Below are positions 7,969 through 15,867 of a DNA stretch of 64,000 bases, one piece after another. The DNA is from Streptomyces dioscori (GTDB taxonomy: Bacteria > Actinomycetota > Actinomycetes > Streptomycetales > Streptomycetaceae). The notes beneath the pieces are model-generated. The model was not told where the DNA came from and made no database searches. It was given only the letters and a program-made list of their open reading frames with translations. The position numbers and the translations under genes were made by a program. The DNA lies in assembly GCF_003024195.1 (NCBI RefSeq), contig NZ_KZ679044.1:408154-472153 (forward strand), read 5' to 3'. The stretch's first letter is position 1. The number at the start of each line of letters is the position of its first letter.

Positions 7969-8438
7969 GAACGGCGGGGACGGCGGAGAGACGGAGGGGG
8001 CTCAGAACGCCGGGAGCTGGGAGGAGAGGCGGCCTCGGGTGGCGTACGAGGCCGTGGGCGGCGGGGGTGGTGTCGGACCGGGGGTCGGCGACCGTCTGGA
8101 CCGTCGGCGCGATCGCGGTGCTGTGCGTGGTCTTCGGTGCCGTGCTCACGATGGGGCAGGCGGTGGTGGTCCGTCATCGTGCCGGTGGCGCGGCCGACTT
8201 GGCGGCGCTCGCGGCGGCCGACCACTGGTTGTACGGCGGGACCAAGGCCTGCGCCCGGGCGGACCGTGTGGCACGGGCGCAGGGGACCCGGATCGTGCGG
8301 TGCGCCGTCCGGGGCGAGATCGCGGACGTCACGGTCGAGGCGGGGCGGGGGCCGCTGACGGCCGAGGTGAGGTCACGGGCAGGTCCGGCCGGCCCCGTGG
8401 CTCCGGGCCCTGACCCTCCGCGGGCCCGGCCGCGGTGA
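7965..8438 (+). CDS. Rv3654c-type TadE-like secreted/membrane protein
   Basis: 157 residues. A long Arg/Gly-rich leader (~43 residues) precedes SDRGSATVWTVGAIAVLCVVFGAVLTMGQAVVV, a TadG/TadE-like helix. A small domain with two cysteines (KACARADR; VRCAVRG) follows, probably disulfide-linked outside the membrane. It is the last gene of the Tad-like operon. Its 3' end overlaps the 3' end of the convergent helicase gene by about 110 bases, so the two messages are complementary there. Confidence 0.82.
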   Translation: MRTAGTAERRRGLRTPGAGRRGGLGWRTRPWAAGVVSDRGSATVWTVGAIAVLCVVFGAVLTMGQAVVVRHRAGGAADLAALAAADHWLYGGTKACARADRVARAQGTRIVRCAVRGEIADVTVEAGRGPLTAEVRSRAGPAGPVAPGPDPPRARPR

Positions 8439-10989
8439 CGGCGGCGTCCGGCCGGCCGACGTCCTGTCGCTGCGCCGCTTCGGAGGGACCTTCGCAGAGT
8501 TGTGCCTCCGGTGCCTCCGGTGATTCCGGTTCAGCCGGTGCCGGCGGTGCTCCCTGCAGGAGAACTGTCAGCAGCCGCACGGCCCCCCGCTTGTGCAGTG
8601 GCTCGTTGCCGTTGCCGCACTTGGGGGACTGGATGCAGGACGGGCAGCCTGCGTCGCACTCGCAGGAGGCGATGGCCTGGCGGGTGGCGGTGAGCCATTC
8701 GCGGGCGGTGTGGAAGGCGCGCTCCGCGAAGCCCGCGCCGCCGGGGTGGCCGTCGTACACGAAGACGGTGGGCAGGAGGGTGTCCGGGTGCAGCGGGACG
8801 GAGACGCCGCCGATGTCCCAGCGGTCGCAGGTGGCGAAGAGCGGCAGCATGCCGATCGAGGCGTGCTCGGCGGCGTGCAGGGCGCCGCCGAGGATCTCGG
8901 GGTTCACCCGGGCGGCGTCGAGCTGGTCCTCGGTGACCGTCCACCACACGGCACGCGTACGGAGCGTGCGGGGAGGCAGATCGAGTTTCGTCTCGCCGAG
9001 CACCTCTCCGGTCATGAGACGACGACGCAGGAAGGAGACGACCTGATTGGTGACCTCGACGGAGCCGTAGCACAGCCGGCCGTCGCCCCAGGGGATCTCG
9101 ACGTCCGTCTCCAGGACGGAGATGGCCGTGGTGTCACGGGCGACCGTCGAATACGGCGGGTTGGCCTCCGTGACCAGGGCGACCGAATCGTCCAGATGCA
9201 GTTCGTCCACCAGGTACGTGCGGCCCTGGTGGAGGTGGACCGCGCCTTCGTGGACGGTGGTGTGCGCGGCCCCGGCGTCGACCGTGCCCAGCAGCCGTCC
9301 GGAGCCGGACTCCACGATCTGCACCGGGTTGCCGCCTCCGCCGCGGATGTCGGTCAGATCGGCGGCCCGTTCCCGGCGGGTCCAGTGCCAGGCCTTCGTG
9401 CGGCGGCGGAGCAGTTTCGCGGCCTCCAGCTGCGGCATGAGTTCGGCGGTGGTCGGGCCGAAGAGGTCGAAGTCCTCCTCGGTGAGCGGGAGTTCGGACG
9501 CTGCGGCGCACAGGTGGGGCGCGAGGACGTACGGGTTGTCCGGATCGAGGACGGTGGACTCCACCGGCTGGTCGAACAGGGCTTCCGGGTGATGGACGAG
9601 GAAGGTGTCCAGCGGGTCGTCACGGGCCACCAGCACCGCGAGCGCCCCCTGTCCGGAGCGGCCCGCACGGCCTGCCTGCTGCCACAGGGACGCACGGGTG
9701 CCCGGGTAGCCGGCGATGACGACGGCGTCCAACCCGGAGACGTCGATGCCGAGTTCGAGGGCGGTGGTGGCGGCGAGGCCGAGGAGTTCGCCGGAGTGGA
9801 GGGCGTGTTCGAGGGCGCGGCGTTCCTCGGGGAGGTAGCCGCCGCGGTAGGCGGCCACGCGGCGGGCCAGGGAGCGGTCGACCTCGGAGAGCCGTTCCTG
9901 GGCGATCACCGAGATCAGCTCGGCCCCGCGGCGGGACCGTACGAAGGCCACCGAGCGGACGCCCTGCACGGTCAGGTCGGTGAGGAGGTCCGCGGTCTCG
10001 GCGGTGGCGGAGCGGCGGACCGGGGCGCCCTTCTCGCCGTGCAGGTCGGTGAGCGGCGGTTCCCAGAGGGCGAAGACCAGTTCACCGCGGGGCGAGGCGT
10101 CGTCGGCGACCTCCACCACGGGCAGGCCGGTGAGGCGGGAGGCGGCGACGGACGGCTCGGCGGCGGTGGCCGAGGCCATGAGGAAGACGGGGGAGGAGCC
10201 GTAACGGGCGCACAGGCGGCGCAGTCGGCGCAGCACCTGGGCGACATGTGACCCGAACACACCCCGGTAGGTGTGGCACTCGTCGATGACGACATAGCGC
10301 AGGGCGCGCAGGAAGGAGGCCCACCTGGGGTGGGAGGGGAGTATCCCGCGGTGCAGCATGTCGGGGTTGGTGAGGACGTAGTTGGCGTACTGGCGTACCC
10401 ACTCGCGTTCCTCGACGGGGGTGTCCCCGTCGTAGACCGCGGAACGGACGGCGTGGCCCAGCGGATGTGAGAGTTTTTTCACGGATCGGCGCTGGTCCGC
10501 GGCGAGTGCCTTGGTCGGGGCGAGGTAGAGGGCGGTCGCGCCGCGGCCGTTCGGTGCCTCGGAACCGTCGAGGAGTGTCGACAGGACCGGGACGAGGTAC
10601 GCCAGGGACTTGCCGGAGGCGGTACCCGTGGAGACGATCACCGATTCGCCGTCCAGGGCGTGCTCGGCCGCGAGTGCCTGGTGGGCCCAGGGGTGTTCGA
10701 TACCGGCGGACTGCACCGCCGCGACGACCTCGGAACGGATCCGGTCGGGCCACACGGCATGGCGACCCTCACGTGGGGGCAAGTGCTCCGTATGAGTGAT
10801 GCGCGAAGCCCGGCTCGGCCCAGAGGCCAGCCGGTCCAGGATCTCGCCCGGCGAGGGGCGGGACGCGGTGTCCGTCGAGGTTCGATCGGGTCGGAGATTA
10901 TTGGCCATCGGCATCGAGTGTGTCACTGGCATGACGGACAATGGGCCCAAGGCGTCGTGCACCCCTGCCGGTAAGTGATTGAATGCCAT
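8329..10989 (-). CDS. DEAD/DEAH-box helicase with DUF1998 four-Cys domain (MrfA/YprA-like)
   Basis: About 886 residues. The helicase core shows motif Q/I (IVSTGTASGKSLAYLVP), motif II VIDECHTYRG, motif III SATAAEP and the motif V/VI region (GIDVSGLDAVVIAGYPG; WQQAGRAGRSGQ). The C-terminal DUF1998 region carries the cluster CECDAGCPSCIQSPKCGNG, a likely metal site. Bacterial MrfA, a 3'-5' helicase in mitomycin repair, has this architecture, as does the neighbouring mycobacterial gene Rv3649. No start has a clear RBS; ATG at 10989 is the longest plausible, and 10932 or 10914 are alternatives. From 10989 the sixth codon would be TTA (bldA-dependent). It is divergent from bldG. Confidence 0.88.
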   Translation of the reverse strand: MAFNHLPAGVHDALGPLSVMPVTHSMPMANNLRPDRTSTDTASRPSPGEILDRLASGPSRASRITHTEHLPPREGRHAVWPDRIRSEVVAAVQSAGIEHPWAHQALAAEHALDGESVIVSTGTASGKSLAYLVPVLSTLLDGSEAPNGRGATALYLAPTKALAADQRRSVKKLSHPLGHAVRSAVYDGDTPVEEREWVRQYANYVLTNPDMLHRGILPSHPRWASFLRALRYVVIDECHTYRGVFGSHVAQVLRRLRRLCARYGSSPVFLMASATAAEPSVAASRLTGLPVVEVADDASPRGELVFALWEPPLTDLHGEKGAPVRRSATAETADLLTDLTVQGVRSVAFVRSRRGAELISVIAQERLSEVDRSLARRVAAYRGGYLPEERRALEHALHSGELLGLAATTALELGIDVSGLDAVVIAGYPGTRASLWQQAGRAGRSGQGALAVLVARDDPLDTFLVHHPEALFDQPVESTVLDPDNPYVLAPHLCAAASELPLTEEDFDLFGPTTAELMPQLEAAKLLRRRTKAWHWTRRERAADLTDIRGGGGNPVQIVESGSGRLLGTVDAGAAHTTVHEGAVHLHQGRTYLVDELHLDDSVALVTEANPPYSTVARDTTAISVLETDVEIPWGDGRLCYGSVEVTNQVVSFLRRRLMTGEVLGETKLDLPPRTLRTRAVWWTVTEDQLDAARVNPEILGGALHAAEHASIGMLPLFATCDRWDIGGVSVPLHPDTLLPTVFVYDGHPGGAGFAERAFHTAREWLTATRQAIASCECDAGCPSCIQSPKCGNGNEPLHKRGAVRLLTVLLQGAPPAPAEPESPEAPEAQLCEGPSEAAQRQDVGRPDAAVTAAGPAEGQGPEPRGRPDLPVTSPRPSAAPAPPRP

Positions 10990-11070
10990 CGCGGCTGGCG
11001 AACCGTCCCGGGGGCTCCGCCGAGGTGTCCCTTGGGATGACCGCTCGATTAGCAAGGTGCTGGAGGATCC

Positions 11071-11412
11071 GTGGACCTGTCCCTGTCGACCCGTACCGTC
11101 GGCGATCGTACGGTCGTCGAGGTCGGTGGCGAAATCGATGTATATACCGCGCCCAAGTTGCGCGAACAGCTGGTCGAGCTGGTGAACGACGGCAGTTTCC
11201 ACCTTGTCGTCGACATGGAGGGCGTGGACTTCCTCGACTCGACCGGTCTCGGCGTCCTGGTGGGCGGCCTGAAGCGGGTGCGTGCCCATGAGGGTTCGCT
11301 CCGGCTGGTCTGCAACCAGGAGCGCATTCTGAAGATCTTCCGCATCACCGGTCTCACCAAGGTGTTCCCGATCCACACCTCGGTCGAAGAAGCGGTGGCG
11401 GCCACCGACTGA
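11071..11412 (+). CDS. bldG: Anti-anti-sigma factor BldG
   Basis: A 113-residue STAS-domain protein, with the known BldG length and sequence character. It acts by binding anti-sigma factors when unphosphorylated. The phosphorylated Ser is in the conserved [14 protein letters not shown] motif (around residue 57). GTG start preceded by GCTGGAGGATCC. It lies 152 bases upstream of the anti-sigma-factor gene in the same direction, as in S. coelicolor, where the two are cotranscribed. BldG is needed for aerial mycelium and antibiotic production there. Confidence 0.97.
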
Positions 11413-11564
11413 GCGGCCACGGTCCGGCCCGTCCCTGCTGACTGGCCGGTCAGCCGCCACAGCCGAATCCCGGGCGCGGCCCGGGAGGCAGAAGTCAATG
11501 GAGGGGGGTCGGGTCTCGGCGACCCGACCCCCCGACCGCACGCCCGTAGTTCCGAGGGGGATGC

Positions 11565-12008
11565 ATGGCCACCGTTGAACTCCGCTTCAGCGCGCTGCCC
11601 GAGCACGTCAGGACCGCCCGACTGGTGGCGGCAGCGGTGGCGCGCAGGGCCGGAGTGGACGAGGCCGTCCTCGACGAGGTCAGGCTCGCCGTCGGCGAAG
11701 CCTGCACCCGGGCCGTCGGCCTGCATCAAAGCGCCGGAATCTCGGCGCCGGTGCGGGTCTCGCTGATCGAGGAGGAGAAGCTGTTCTCCATCGAGGTCGG
11801 TGATGAGGCGCCGCACACGGTTCCCGGTGACACGTCGCCGGGTGCCCATGGCGGAGCCGACGGCGCGGACGTCGAGACCGAGGAGGACGAGATGGGCCTC
11901 GCGGTCATCAGCGGCCTCGTCGACGACGTGGAAGTGACCGCCGGTGAGAACGGCGGACTGATCAGGATGAGCTGGCCCACCACGCCGCCGGCCACGCTCG
12001 TTCCCTGA
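11565..12008 (+). CDS. Anti-sigma factor, RsbW/SpoIIAB-type HATPase (BldG partner)
   Basis: 147 residues with a GHKL histidine-kinase-like ATPase fold. The N-box is LDEVRLAVGEACTRAV (~residues 40-55) and the G-box region is EMGLAVISGLVDDVEV near the C-terminus. An acidic insertion (DVETEEDE) precedes the G-box. The family phosphorylates its STAS partner and sequesters sigma factors. Context makes it the partner of BldG (SCO3548-like, also called ApgA). RBS GGGGGATGC precedes the ATG. A strong terminator follows at 12042. Confidence 0.92.
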   Translation: MATVELRFSALPEHVRTARLVAAAVARRAGVDEAVLDEVRLAVGEACTRAVGLHQSAGISAPVRVSLIEEEKLFSIEVGDEAPHTVPGDTSPGAHGGADGADVETEEDEMGLAVISGLVDDVEVTAGENGGLIRMSWPTTPPATLVP

Positions 12009-12041
12009 TCCACCCCTCTTGGTACTGCCTGAACCTGTGCG

Positions 12042-12068
12042 AAAGGGCCCTGCTCACCAGGGCCCTTT
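12042..12068 (+). terminator. Terminator of the bldG operon
   Basis: AAAGGGCCCTG pairs perfectly with CAGGGCCCTTT across a 5-base loop, and the hairpin ends in TTT. Confidence 0.9.
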
Positions 12069-12082
12069 GGCATGCCCGGCGA

Positions 12083-12116
12083 CTGTCCGGCGACACAGTG
12101 CCGTATCGCCGGACAG
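12083..12116. terminator. Second hairpin after the bldG operon
   Basis: CTGTCCGGCGA and TCGCCGGACAG form a perfect 11-bp stem with a 12-base loop. It is probably a back-up terminator. Confidence 0.6.
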
Positions 12117-12536
12117 CGCCCGTGCCGTTGCCCGGCCCGGCCGCTGACCGACGCGGGTCAGCGGCGCAGCCCAGAGCCACCGCCCCGGCCCCCTGGCGGA
12201 CCGTAGAGACTACCCCCCAGGTGTCGACAGCCGCCCCCGGGAACGTCTCCGGAGTGCGGCGCAGCCCTCCGGATCAAGCCACCCCTATTTCGTGAATGAA
12301 TTCACGATCCGGATTACGATCAGCAATACGATCAGCTATACGTCGCGCCGCATGCCAATGGACCTGGCGTCAATGCGTTTGAGGCATTACCACTTTCGAG
12401 CCCCCTGTGGATCCCCGGATCATTTGCTGAAGGGCATGCGAAGGCCAATTCCGCTTACCGCGCACTGTTTTGATCAGGATCCGGTACCTACAATCCGTCC
12501 ACATCTTGAGCTCGGTCCAAGCGTCAAGGAGGACGA
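12117..12536. other. Intergenic/promoter region upstream of hppA, locally AT-rich
   Basis: No credible gene. The 12290-12500 stretch is distinctly less GC-rich than its surroundings. It contains a palindrome plus three 12-bp repeats (separate entry). A -10-like TACAAT lies at 12489-12494, ~43 bases before the hppA start; no good -35 pairs with it. Confidence 0.5.
12291..12339. repeat. Palindrome plus three tandem 12-bp repeats
   Basis: CGTGAAT-GA-ATTCACG (12291-12306) overlaps the first of three head-to-tail 12-mers: ACGATCCGGATT (12304-12315), ACGATCAGCAAT (12316-12327) and ACGATCAGCTAT (12328-12339). A fourth ACG follows. This looks like a protein-binding array. Confidence 0.75.
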
Positions 12537-14942
12537 ATGGCGGGGCTTTCTACCCCTCATCAGTTTGACCAGCCCACTACCTTCGCAGCCGCAGTACTGA
12601 CAGACGACAACCGTCTCATCGTCGTGGTGATCGCGGTCGTCGCCCTTGCGGCGCTTGCCGTCGCCGGGGTCCTGGTCCGCCAGGTGCTCGCGGCGGGCGA
12701 GGGCACCGAAAGCATGAAGGAGATCGCGGTCGCGATCCAGGAGGGCGCGAATGCCTACCTGGGGCGGCAGATGCGTACCCTCGGGGTATTCGCCGTCGTG
12801 GTGTTCTTCCTGCTCATGCTGCTGCCCGCGGACGACTGGAATCAGCGTGCCGGCCGATCGGTCTTCTTCTTGATCGGCGCGGCGTTCTCGGCGACCACCG
12901 GATATATCGGCATGTGGCTCGCCGTACGCAGCAATGTCCGCGTGGCCGCCGCGGCACGGGAAGCGACCCCGGCGGAGGGTGAGCCCGAAAAGGATCTCAC
13001 CGCCGTCTCGCACAAAGCCATGAAGATCGCTTTCCGTACGGGCGGCGTCGTCGGCATGTTCACGGTGGGGCTCGGTCTGCTGGGCGCCTCCTGTGTGGTG
13101 CTGGTGTACGCGGCCGACGCGCCGAAGGTCCTGGAGGGCTTCGGTCTCGGCGCCGCGCTGATCGCCATGTTCATGCGTGTCGGCGGCGGCATCTTCACCA
13201 AGGCCGCCGACGTCGGCGCCGACCTGGTCGGCAAGGTCGAGCAGGGCATTCCGGAGGACGATCCGCGCAATGCCGCGACCATCGCGGACAACGTGGGCGA
13301 CAACGTCGGTGACTGCGCCGGTATGGCCGCCGACCTCTTCGAGTCGTACGCCGTCACGCTCGTCGCCGCGCTGATCCTCGGCAAGGCGGCGTTCGGGGAC
13401 TCCGGGCTCGCCTTCCCGCTGATCGTGCCCGCGATCGGGGTACTCACCGCGATGATCGGCATCTTCGCGGTCGCTCCGCGCCGTGCGGACCGCAGCGGGA
13501 TGAGCGCCATCAACCGTGGCTTCTTCATCTCCGCGGTGATCTCGCTGGCGCTGGTGGCCGTGGCCGTCTTCGTCTATCTGCCGTCCTCGTACGCCGACCT
13601 GGACGGTGTCACCGACGAGGCCATCCTCGGCAAGGCCGGTGACCCGCGGATCCTCGCGCTCCTCGCGGTCGCCATCGGCATCGTGCTGGCCGCGCTGATC
13701 CAGCAGCTGACCGGCTACTTCACCGAGACGACCCGTCGCCCGGTGAAGGACATCGGCAAGACCTCGCTCACCGGCCCGGCCACCGTCGTCCTCGCCGGTA
13801 TCTCGATCGGTCTCGAATCGGCCGTCTACACCGCGCTGCTGATCGGCCTCGGCGTCTACGGGGCCTTCCTGCTCGGCGGTACGTCGATCATGCTGGCGCT
13901 GTTCGCGGTGGCCCTCGCCGGAACGGGCCTGCTCACCACGGTCGGCGTCATCGTCGCCATGGACACCTTCGGGCCGGTCTCCGACAACGCGCAGGGCATC
14001 GCCGAGATGTCGGGCGACGTCGAGGGCGCGGGCGCGCAGGTGCTCACCGACCTGGACGCCGTCGGCAACACCACCAAGGCCATCACCAAGGGCATCGCCA
14101 TCGCCACCGCGGTACTGGCGGCGGCGGCGCTCTTCGGCTCGTACCGGGACGCCATCCTCACGGCCGCGAACGACGTGGGGCAGAAGGTGTCGGGTCCGGG
14201 CGCCCCGATGAACCTGATGATGGACATCTCGCAGCCCAACAACCTGGTCGGGCTCATCGCGGGCGCCGCGGTCGTCTTCCTCTTCTCGGGGCTGGCGATC
14301 AACGCGGTGTCCCGGTCCGCCGGGGCCGTGGTCTACGAGGTGCGGCGGCAGTTCCGTGAGCGCCCCGGGATCATGGACTACAGCGAGAAGCCCGAGTACG
14401 GGCGCGTCGTCGACATCTGTACGAAGGACGCGCTTCGCGAGCTGACCACGCCCGGTCTGCTCGCCGTACTGACACCGATCGCGATCGGGTTCACGCTCGG
14501 GGTGGGCGCGCTCGGCGCCTTCCTCGCGGGCGCCATCGGCACCGGCACGCTGATGGCGGTCTTCCTGGCCAACTCCGGAGGCGCGTGGGACAACGCCAAG
14601 AAGCTCGTCGAGGACGGCCACCACGGCGGCAAGGGCAGCGAGGCCCATGCCGCGACGGTGATCGGCGACACGATCGGTGACCCCTTCAAGGACACCGCGG
14701 GACCCGCGATCAACCCCCTCCTGAAGGTGATGAACCTGGTGGCGCTGCTCATCGCGCCGGCAGTGGTCAAATTCAGCTACGGCGACGACAAGAGCGTGGG
14801 CATGCGGGTCCTCATCGCGGTGCTCTCGCTCGCCGTCATCATCGGCGCGGTGTACGTGTCCAAGCGGCGCGGCATCGCGGTGGGCGACGAGGGCAACTCC
14901 GAGCGGGTGGCCAAACCGGTCGATCCGGCGGTGGTCTCGTAG
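12537..14942 (+). CDS. hppA: Membrane-bound proton-translocating pyrophosphatase
   Basis: 801 residues with about 16 membrane helices, the normal length. Hydrolysis of pyrophosphate drives H+ export across the cell membrane. The substrate-binding acidic region reads GGGIFTKAADVGADLVGKVE followed by GIPEDDPRNAATIADNVGDNVGDCAG. The conserved C-terminal GGAWDNAKK and DTIGDPFKDTAGPA are also present. The motif DAVGNTTKAITKG has Lys where K+-dependent enzymes have Ala, so this should be the K+-independent type. AAGGAGGACGA precedes the ATG. It stands alone between terminators. Confidence 0.97.
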   Translation: MAGLSTPHQFDQPTTFAAAVLTDDNRLIVVVIAVVALAALAVAGVLVRQVLAAGEGTESMKEIAVAIQEGANAYLGRQMRTLGVFAVVVFFLLMLLPADDWNQRAGRSVFFLIGAAFSATTGYIGMWLAVRSNVRVAAAAREATPAEGEPEKDLTAVSHKAMKIAFRTGGVVGMFTVGLGLLGASCVVLVYAADAPKVLEGFGLGAALIAMFMRVGGGIFTKAADVGADLVGKVEQGIPEDDPRNAATIADNVGDNVGDCAGMAADLFESYAVTLVAALILGKAAFGDSGLAFPLIVPAIGVLTAMIGIFAVAPRRADRSGMSAINRGFFISAVISLALVAVAVFVYLPSSYADLDGVTDEAILGKAGDPRILALLAVAIGIVLAALIQQLTGYFTETTRRPVKDIGKTSLTGPATVVLAGISIGLESAVYTALLIGLGVYGAFLLGGTSIMLALFAVALAGTGLLTTVGVIVAMDTFGPVSDNAQGIAEMSGDVEGAGAQVLTDLDAVGNTTKAITKGIAIATAVLAAAALFGSYRDAILTAANDVGQKVSGPGAPMNLMMDISQPNNLVGLIAGAAVVFLFSGLAINAVSRSAGAVVYEVRRQFRERPGIMDYSEKPEYGRVVDICTKDALRELTTPGLLAVLTPIAIGFTLGVGALGAFLAGAIGTGTLMAVFLANSGGAWDNAKKLVEDGHHGGKGSEAHAATVIGDTIGDPFKDTAGPAINPLLKVMNLVALLIAPAVVKFSYGDDKSVGMRVLIAVLSLAVIIGAVYVSKRRGIAVGDEGNSERVAKPVDPAVVS

Positions 14943-14973
14943 CCCCCGGGTCCGGCTGAGCGGTTTCCGTCCA

Positions 14974-15019
14974 ACGGGCGGGCGGACAGTACGTACTGAC
15001 GTGCCGTCCGCCCGCCCGT
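14974..15019 (+). terminator. Terminator of hppA
   Basis: A perfect 14-bp GC stem ACGGGCGGGCGGAC/GTCCGCCCGCCCGT. The 18-base loop itself contains the palindrome AGTACGTACT. Confidence 0.85.
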
Positions 15020-15197
15020 CCGTGCGTACGCCGGTGTGTATGCCTGTGTGTACGCCCTGTTTCGTGAGCCTTATCTCGCCCGTTCCCCGCCTGGTGCAAA
15101 TGGCTTCAATAACGGTCCAAACGGATGTTCGTCACGGTGGTGTCGCCCGATTGGCGTGTATGTTCCGGGGCCGAGAGCCATGGAAGGGACCAACCCG

Positions 15198-15773
15198 GTG
15201 AACAAGAAGCTCGCGGCCGCGCTGTCCGGCGGTGCGGTACTGGTACTGGCGCTGTCGGGATGCAGCAGCAGTGACGACAACAGCGACAAGCTGAACGCCT
15301 GGGCCAAGCAGGTCTGCGACGCGGTGAAGCCGCAGGCCAAGAAGATCTCGGCCGCCAACACCGCCATCCAGAAGCAGACCTCGGACAACAGCACCCCGGC
15401 GGACGTCCAGAAGACCGACGCCCAGGCCTTCCAGGACATGTCCGACGCCTACAAGGCGATCGGCAGTGCCGTGAACAAGGCCGGGGCGCCGGACGTGGAG
15501 GGCGGCGAGAAGAAGAAGACGGACGCCGTCAAGGAGCTCAACACCATCTCCGCGTCGTACGGCGATCTCAAGAAGCAGGTCGACGACCTCGACACCAAGG
15601 ACCAGGCGAAGTTCGCCGACGGTCTGAAGGGGATCGCCACCCAGCTCGACAAGCTGAGCCAGAGCGGCAACGACGCCCTCGCGAAGCTGGAGGAGGGCGA
15701 CGTGGGCAAGGCGATGGCCAAGCAGGAGAGCTGCAAGAGCGCGTCCCCGTCCGCCTCGGCGTCGAAGAGCTGA
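15198..15773 (+). CDS. Small secreted lipoprotein of unknown function
   Basis: 191 residues. The signal peptide VNKKLAAALSGGAVLVLALSGC ends in a lipobox (ALSGC), so Cys should be lipidated. The mature part is hydrophilic and helical, Lys/Asp/Ala-rich (PQAKKISAANTAIQKQTSDN), with a Ser/Ala tail. GTG at 15198 is chosen because GGAAGGGA lies ~9 bases before it and it gives a compact signal peptide; an ATG at 15180 is an alternative. Homologues occur beside hppA in Streptomyces. No recognised domain. Confidence 0.85.
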   Translation: MNKKLAAALSGGAVLVLALSGCSSSDDNSDKLNAWAKQVCDAVKPQAKKISAANTAIQKQTSDNSTPADVQKTDAQAFQDMSDAYKAIGSAVNKAGAPDVEGGEKKKTDAVKELNTISASYGDLKKQVDDLDTKDQAKFADGLKGIATQLDKLSQSGNDALAKLEEGDVGKAMAKQESCKSASPSASASKS

Positions 15774-15867
15774 ACCCCGGCGGATCCGCTGCCCGGCGCC
15801 GGGGGCCGCTCAGGCCCTCCGGCGCGGGCCCACCCGCGCGGCGCCGGGGGCGGGTCACAATGGGCGG

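Noticed and set aside
12292..12600. 102-codon frame through the 12-bp repeats
   Set aside because: It is out of frame with hppA and overlaps its start; the repeats simply translate as T-I-S-N-like units. No RBS and no recognisable product.
12474..14648. 724-codon minus-strand frame opposite hppA
   Set aside because: His/Asp/Arg-rich composition mirrors the membrane-protein codons of hppA on the other strand.
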